From NCBI GenBank assembly GCA_015698045.1, contig BLAL01000184.1, forward strand, positions 367,592 through 431,591: DNA of 64,000 nt. The letters are read 5' to 3'. This document shows positions 57,305-64,000 of the stretch, piece after piece (the stretch's first letter is position 1; every line of letters starts with the position of its first letter). The notes beneath the pieces were generated by a model. It was not told the origin of the DNA. It was given only the letters and a program-made list of their open reading frames with translations, and did not search any database. The position numbers and the translations under genes are program-made. This stretch comes from Rhizophagus clarus (Eukaryota > Glomeromycota > Glomeromycetes > Glomerales > Glomeraceae).

Positions 57305-58935
57305 TATAATATTTGATAATTTGATAATTTAAAGATTAAACAAGAAACAAAGGCTCTATATATAACCGTTACTTACGTCTTCTGAACCATTTTCGTTATC
57401 GTCTGATTAAAATAAAAGATAGATTAAATTAATAAGACTCGTTATCATTTAATAAAATATATCGCTATCAATATTAATTAAAATAAATCAATAAATTAAA
57501 TAAACTTGATATTATATCGCTTTCAATTAATTAAAATGTATTATTTAAAATAATCAGTAAACTACATTAATTAAATTAAGATAAATCAATCAATATTTAA
57601 ATATATCAGTAAACTAGATATTATATCGCTATCAATTAATTAAAATATATCAATAAACTAAATATTATAGCGTTATCAATTAATAGAATATATCAATAAA
57701 TTAATTAAAATATATCAGTAAACAATTAATAATTAAAAATATCAATAAATTAATTAAAATATATCAATAAAGTATATCAATGAATTAATTAAAATATATT
57801 AATAAACTAAATATTATATCATTATCATAAATAACATGTCCAAATTAGTAATAACACATTTGAAGCTTGATAAAGTTATACTTACGGAAGCTGGTTTTTC
57901 CGACAGGAAATATAATTGGCGAAAAGAAATATGCTTACTTTGTTAAGCCGACGAAAATAAGGCGAAAAATAAGGTGAAAAATATCATCAACCATTAACGA
58001 AAAAAACGAAAGGCAACAAAGAAAATTTGTTGCATCGTACTAAAACATGGAGAAAAAAGAAAGAAAGCGTGGTAAACGTACGCAAATGTACCATACTCAC
58101 GAGCAAATTTATAGTAAACGTAAACAAATTAGAAATCACTGATTTGTAGAACGTGCATGGTAAACGCAAACAAACTTTATAGTTCCTGCCAATCACGTCG
58201 GGTGACATTTATGCACTATCTAGTCACGTGGTATTAACAAACTGTATGTCTGTGCCAACTGCCAAGGGCAAAAGAAGAATTAAAGATTTATTAAAACAAT
58301 TCTATTAATTAACAAGTAATTTTAACCATGACTGATTGTTAGAATAAACGTATATATGCTATAACTCAACGTATTATTGTAAGCGACTCAATAAAAGATA
58401 AAATAATAAATATTTGATATCTCGTTAACAGCTTTAAATGATACTGATGTACTAGAAATTGACGAAAATATATAAAAAAAAATGAAATATAGTTTTTCCT
58501 AATTTTTGATATATTCGAAAAAATAGGCCAAGTGTTAAATTTTGATGTTGTTGCAGTTGCGAACAACTAAGACACTTTTTTTATAACTCTCGCATTTTGA
58601 TCTGTGAATAGGAAATTGCTACATCTTTACTTAAATTATTTGGATCTTTCGAATTCGTGATGATATATGAGATTTATTAGTAAGTCGATTGACATGTTTC
58701 AAGAATCGGATTAATTGAATTTGAAAAAATTTTCTAGTATAATTATACCCCTTAATACCAAATTTAATTAGAGAATTAGCAAAAATAAAATTATATTTTA
58801 GTATTTGATAAAATACATTGGTCTTGACATCATTGTCATGTGTTATTATCAAAATAGCTTAATTACCAAGCTGTGCCTTAACAAAAATGGACCAAGAATC
58901 GGGATTGCCGAACCAATTAGATTGATTTGCAATTC

Positions 58936-58938
<3 letters not shown>
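57305..58938. promoter_or_regulatory. Divergent intergenic region of the CACTA-like element
   Basis: This 1.6-kb stretch lies between the two divergent genes and should hold both promoters. On the minus strand GTAAGT donors at 57880-57885 and 57371-57376 suggest non-coding or short coding upstream exons of the RS-rich gene. From about 57470 to 57830 a loose tandem repeat of TATATCAATAAACTAAATAT-like words is present. Confidence 0.4.

Positions 58939-58971
<33 letters not shown>
58939..58971 (+). repeat. Poly(A) run directly before the transposase start codon
   Basis: Thirty-three A residues end in the ATG at 58972. The run is in frame with the gene, so an upstream start would add a poly-lysine leader. 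I prefer the ATG at 58972 because MSESLDTRTRTKVHCFC looks natural. Confidence 0.8.
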
Positions 58972-58974
<3 letters not shown>

Positions 58975-61900
58975 TCAGAATCTCTAGATACAAGAACCAG
59001 AACCAAAGTGCATTGTTTCTGTAAAGAATGTAACGGTAAATTGGTTGATCCAAGGACTAAACTGAAACATGAGTTAAAATATAAATTAAAATCTAATGCG
59101 AATAATAATTTTGGTAACAATTATCAAGAAGGTTCTTCAAATGTTATATCATCTGATGCTGTTGATGAAGATGTAATGGAATGCGACCCAATACAAGGGA
59201 TAAATGATACATCACCTGATATACTGAACAATTATCCGAAGATATTGAACAATTGTCTGAAGATATTGAACCATTGTCCGAAGATATTGAACCATTACTC
59301 ACAAGAAACTATTTCTTTTTAACAAAGAAGACACCTATACATGAATCGGCAAAACATCGAACGATAAAGAAAGGAAAAATATCCGATCTTGTTCTTGAAA
59401 ATTTATTATTGGATAATGTAAGAAACGAGAATGATCAAGATGGGGATTCTGAAGATGATGACGATAAAAATGGAGATACTGAAGATAGCGATTCTAATTA
59501 TTCCGATGATTATGAAGATGATGACGATGAGGAAGTCAATTTTGCATCAACAGATTTCGATGACGGCGAACCAATTCTTCCTAACATTAACATTAATGAT
59601 AATTATACTTGGACTATTTTGTGGATATTACAATATCAACAACGATTTAAACTTTCCAATGTAGCTATAGATTCTTTGTTCAAGTTCTTAAGATTTTTTC
59701 TTTTGACAATAGATGAAAATAAATTTTCATCTTTTTCTTCCTCTTTATATATGGCTAAAAAGGTGTTGGGGATATCCACAACGATAATTAAATATGCAGC
59801 CTGTGACAGATGTCACAAATTGTATGATATAAAAGAATTATTAGACAATACTGAAATACCAACTTGCAGTTTTGTAAACTATCCAAATCACAGAATAGAA
59901 CGATTTCGACAACAATGCAATAACCCTCTATTAACGAAAATAGATAGTAATAATAGTAGTAATAATCCCATTTTCCATCTGATAATGACATTCCCGTTAA
60001 TAAATATTAAGCAACAATTGACCCTTTTTTTTAATCACAAAAATTTTGAAATGTCATGTCGGAAGTGGTCAGAAAGGAAAAACGGAACTGAAGCTTTATT
60101 CGATATCTATGATGGTAGGGTTTGGAAAAGTTTTACAGATGATGATGGTGCGCTGTTTTTTACAAAAGAATTTGCTGATACTTATATCAGATTAATGTTA
60201 AATATGGATTGGTTCCAGCCATTCGTAAATTCACAATATTCTGTTGGTGTGATTTATGCCATTTTTTGTAATTTGCCGCGTAATGAACGCTTCAAGCCAC
60301 ACAATATTCTCACACTAGCAGTAATGCCTGGTCCGAAAGAACCAAGCCAACATGAAATTAACAATTATTTGTATCCGATCATTAACCAGTTAAATCGTTT
60401 GTGGAATGGCTATTTTATAAAAACAAACGAACACAACAACGGTCGATTTGTCCGTGGTGCAATCATTGGCTGTTCTAGCGACGTCCCTGCGTCTCAGAAA
60501 TTATGTGGTTTCATTTCGGCTCGTATTGCATGCTACCGATGTTACAAATCGGCAAATTTTATAAACAATCAACCAAATTTTGGGGGGTTTGCAGATTTAG
60601 ACGACTGGTTTGTTGAGCGAGATATTAATGAAATAAGAGAAAAAGCAAGTGAGTGGAAACAATGTGCAACTGAAAAAGCACGAAGAGCCCATATCTCTGA
60701 ACATCATGTTCGCTGGTCGGAGATATACCGCTTGCTTTATTTTAATCCTGTTCACTTTTGCGTGGTTGATCCTATGCATTGCCTTTTTCTCAGTGTTGCG
60801 AAATGGATCGTAACGAAACTCTGGATAGGCGAAGGTATATTAAATAACGAAAAGCTCAAAATTATGCAAGAGAGAGCTGACATGATAAAGTTCCCAAGTG
60901 ACCTTGGACGCCGCCCTGTCAGAATAGCTACCGGTAAAGGATTCTCAAGTTTCACGGCGGACATGTGGAAAACCTTCATGTTAATTTTTGCAATACCTAT
61001 CACATGGAGTTTCCTTGGATACATCGACCAAAAAATTCTTGCATATTTCGTGCGCGCTTGCAAGATCTTAACAAACCGAGAGCTACAAAAAAATATGTTA
61101 AATGAAGCGTTTACAAGACTGATAGAGATGAACAAATTAATTGAACAAAAATATGGTCAAGAAAAAATAAGTCCTAATCTGCATCTCTGTCTCCATATCT
61201 GTGAATGCGCATTAGACTATGGTCCTTTGTCCTCATTCTGGTGTTATAGCTTTGAACGGATGAACGGAATTTTAGGTACGTGATTTAATTTTTCCGATTT
61301 GAAAATCGCAATGTTATTAATTATTTTTAAAAATTGTAGGTTCTTATAATAATAGCAGACGTAATATTGAACCTGAACTACTAAGAATTATGTCTGAAAA
61401 TACAATCCTTCAATACTTCCTCTCAAATTGTGACAACGATCACTTATTTTCCTCCTTGGAGATAATAGAACCAAGAAAATCTGTTGGCAGCTTGGCTGCA
61501 TTTGATGATTTTGCGAGCGATGAGTATCAAAATTTTATAAGACTATCTTTTATTGAGAAAGATTCGGCTTACAGAACGGAATGTTTTCCTGGGTTGCTAA
61601 TAAAACCGCGCAAAGAAACTACCCTTCCAAACCAAATTTTGGACCTACTGGTAGAATTTTATAATAGTTTGTATAATGATTATTGTTTCATCTCCATCTA
61701 CTCTATAATAGGTTCAAATAACGATACTGTCATAAACCCTAGAATTATACAATATGGGAAAATAAGAATTGGGGCGGACATATATGGTTCTGTTCAGGCT
61801 GCTCGTCATGAAAAATCCTCATATATATTAGCTCGATTTGTACATTATGATGGATCGATTGATGTTTATCCCGGTCAAGTACAATTTTATTTTGAGCATA

Positions 61901-62187
61901 CTATTCATTTAAATAGTTCACGATCATTAACCCATTCATTAGCGTTAGTCAAATGGTACAAACCGGTTCAAGATCATAGTACAAGATATTATTGCCAAGT
62001 AGATAACGACATAAAATCATGTAATATGGAATTATGGACAAATGAGTTTTATGATATGAGAAGAGACAGTATTATACCCATACATTATATAATAGGAAAA
62101 TTTATTAAATGTAATTTTGATACTAGGACGAGAAAAACAAAAGAATATATGGCTGTGATTCCTTTAAATAAAAAAATTTCGTTTTAA
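58972..62187 (+). CDS. Tnp2-type transposase of the CACTA-like element (frameshifted N-terminus)
   Basis: Exons 58972-61275 and 61340-62187 flank a 64-bp GT-AG intron (GTACGT donor, TTGTAG acceptor). The protein would be about 1,049 residues. An N-terminal zinc-binding segment (CFCKECNGKLVDPRTKLKHE) precedes an acidic stretch. The Tnp2-like core follows, with SSDVPASQKLCGF, CYRCYKS, WSEIYRLLYFNPVHFCVVDP ending in the hallmark DPMHCLFLSVAKW, then YGPLSSFWCYSFERMNGILG. The C-terminal exon has SRRNIEPELLRIM and a domain typical of these transposases. It would cut and move the element. The frame changes near 59217-59225: compared with the SEDIEQL/SEDIEPL repeats that follow, two extra bases (AC) are present, so this copy is probably inactive unless an alternative start or splice is used. 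Confidence 0.82.
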
Positions 62188-63999
62188 AAACTTTATATAA
62201 TATAAAATGAATTATATGTAAAATCGGAATGGCGAATTCAATTATAGCATTTGTATTTGATTAAATTATAACAATCATTTTTTTTTGGCACAAGAATAAC
62301 GATAAAGGTTACATATACCGTAATTAATTCTAACCGCGTGAAAAATCAGATAATTCAGATAACAAGAGATCTTATTTTGAGCCGGCAAAGTTGTATTGCA
62401 AATCGGTCTTTATTACGGCATTACGATACAAGCACCATACTTTGTGATTAATAACTCTAATCATGTAATAATTTTTAGATATCAAAGGTTTATTTTATTT
62501 TAATTAAATATCACATAAAGTATAAAACAATTATTCTGGCTATATAAATACATTTAAGGCTGGCAAAGCTGTATTGCAAATCGGCCCTTCTTATTTGAAA
62601 AGGGTAACAATTACATTAAATTAATACGGCACTTATTCAAAAATGTTTAAAAATGTTGCAACTTAATTCTCCAATAATCATCATTGTTATAATCAAGTTA
62701 CTTACGACTTAAGCCTACTTTGATTATAAATAAAACGGCACTTCGCACAGACAGAGCTCATGATATATGAGTTATCCCATCATGCCTATTTTACCCCTTG
62801 ATAAAGGATTTTCGTTGCATGTACTTTTCTAATCAATGATAATCAAAGTTACTTACGACTTAAGTCTACTTTGATTATAAATAAAACGGCACTTCGCACA
62901 GACAGAGCTCATGATATATGAGTTATCCCATCATGCCTATTTTAACTATGATTAAAGAATTTACATTATTATTGTAAATATTTTACTCATAAGTCATAAT
63001 GATATCTATTTAGACTTCGACGAATAATGCGACAGAGGAGGCGGAATTATCATAACCAAAATTCGAAGCGAGAGGTCTATGTATAGTAAATAGATCATCA
63101 ACTTTGGTACCAGAGTTATTTACAAACTTTAGGTGGCCACCTAGCCCACCTTTCCTATAACACACTATGCACGACGGCAAACGGTATAGGAGGCAGACTC
63201 TTCTTTCAGAAAGAAAGTTTTTTTTTGAAAAAAAAAAAAATAGTACAATTAAATGCGTTTAATTAAATGTGATTAATTAACTTTTTAGGAATAGGCCTTA
63301 TCAATGCGATCTCATCAGTTTCGATTATCACTGTTCAACCTTATGAATACTTCAGTTATTGTTTGTGAAATCGAACCAACTGGGAATTCAATGTACAAAA
63401 CAAGTAGAATATTTAGAATAGTATCTATATTTATTAGTATAATAAATAATTTCAAAAATCCTATGATGTAAAATTACGAAATATTACAATTTAAATATCG
63501 GCAAAGGCTATTTTAAATAGAGTAAAATCTTTATTCGACCTGTGTCAAAGCGGTAAAGTTTACACTAAATATAATATCTCCGGTTTAAATATCGGCATTT
63601 AATTAAAAAAAAGGTAAAAATCGGCCGCTAAAATCGGCATTTCTGGATGAAAAATCGGAAGTTAACAAAAATCGGCAAAAATTAGTAAAATAATCGGCAA
63701 AGCCTTATTGAAGTCGGCAAGGAATTTTTAATAAGATAAAATCCTTTATTCGAACTATACGAAAAGGGTAAAGTATATAATAAATATAATATCTCCGGTT
63801 TAAATATCGGCATTTATTTAAAAAAAGGTAAAAATCGGCCGCTAAAATCGGCATTTATGACTGAAAAATCGGAATTTAACAAAAATCGGCAAAAATAGAT
63901 ATGGCTATACTAAAATAAGCAAAATTTGGCATATTCTATATTGAAGTCGGCAAGGCTATTTTAAATAGAGCAAAATCCGATTTTTTCATTCGACCTGTG
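62188..63999. repeat. Right subterminal repeats of the CACTA-like element
   Basis: A direct duplication of about 95 bp (starts about 62697 and 62858) contains CTTACGACTTAAG and GCACAGACAGAGCTCATGAT. From 63500 to the end two copies of a roughly 245-bp unit carry ATCTCCGGTTTAAATATCGG and AAAATCGGCCGCTAAAATCG. The terminal word ATTCGACCTGTG also occurs internally at about 63534-63545, so a shorter internal end exists within this region. Confidence 0.7.
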
Positions 64000-64000
64000 G

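Larger units (their letters stand above)
54085..63999. mobile_element. CACTA-like DNA transposon of about 9.9 kb with transposase
   Basis: The left end reads CACAGGTCGAATGAAAAAA. The right end, on the minus strand from 63999, reads CACAGGTCGAATGAAAAAA as well, after which both continue in ATCGG-rich sequence. Subterminal regions (54085-54850 and 62200-63999) are dense in AAAATCGGCA words. Two genes lie between, divergently arranged: an RS-rich gene on the minus strand and a Tnp2-type transposase on the plus strand, as in two-gene CACTA elements. A target duplication cannot be checked because the window ends one base beyond the right end. The element interrupts the zinc-finger gene. Confidence 0.8.

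Noticed and set aside
1..64000. tRNA and rRNA genes
   Set aside because: I looked for A/B-box pairs and rRNA-like conserved blocks on both strands and found none that could be folded or aligned by eye.

Overview
This window is extremely AT-rich eukaryotic DNA, dominated by transposons and tandem repeats and almost free of ordinary host genes. The content fits a transposon-laden fungal genome. The best match I can name from memory is an arbuscular mycorrhizal fungus such as Rhizophagus (Glomeromycotina). The reasons are short GT-AG introns, a SAM-domain protein with a nuclease-like tail, DUF7869-type and Tnp2-type transposon genes, FLYWCH and RRM/zinc-knuckle transposon proteins, and a small LITAF-domain gene. 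No database search was possible, so the organism is an inference.

Layout. 1-4.27 kb is AT-rich DNA with one small hAT-like element. 4.27-21.27 kb reads as one terminal-inverted-repeat (TIR) element. It carries a broken DUF7869-like gene and two arrays of intron/exon-like repeat units. A young Ty3/Gypsy retrotransposon (4803-14499) is nested in it. Its two 435-bp LTRs look identical, its gag/pol/integrase frames are open, and it carries an extra spliced gene antisense to them next to the 3' LTR. 22.5-26 kb holds transposon debris. 26.66-30.99 kb is a CACTA-like element with subterminal repeats and a third intron/exon-like array. The LITAF-domain gene at 33.2-33.7 kb is the clearest host-type gene. 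37.9-39.6 kb is an inverted copy of the repeat at 24.3-26.0 kb. 39.66-49.6 kb is a decayed LINE-type ORF1 split by two TIR elements, each with a further hAT-like element nested inside. 49.5-52.3 kb is a tandem array split by two hAT-like insertions with 8-bp duplications. 53.2-54.1 kb is a broken zinc-finger gene. 54.085-63.999 kb is a roughly 9.9-kb CACTA-like element with a Tnp2-type transposase gene and a divergent RS-rich gene.

How the parts relate. Most of the sequence is insertion within insertion. For two elements, removing the element brings the flanking reading frame back into register, which is internal support for the boundaries. The autonomous-looking units are the Gypsy element and the right-hand CACTA-like element. 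The CACTA-like element shows a frameshift in the transposase and a stop codon in the RS-rich gene. The most unusual signals are the antisense SAM/nuclease-like gene inside an intact retrotransposon, and the tandem arrays whose every unit carries a splice acceptor, a micro-exon, a splice donor and a branch-site-like motif.
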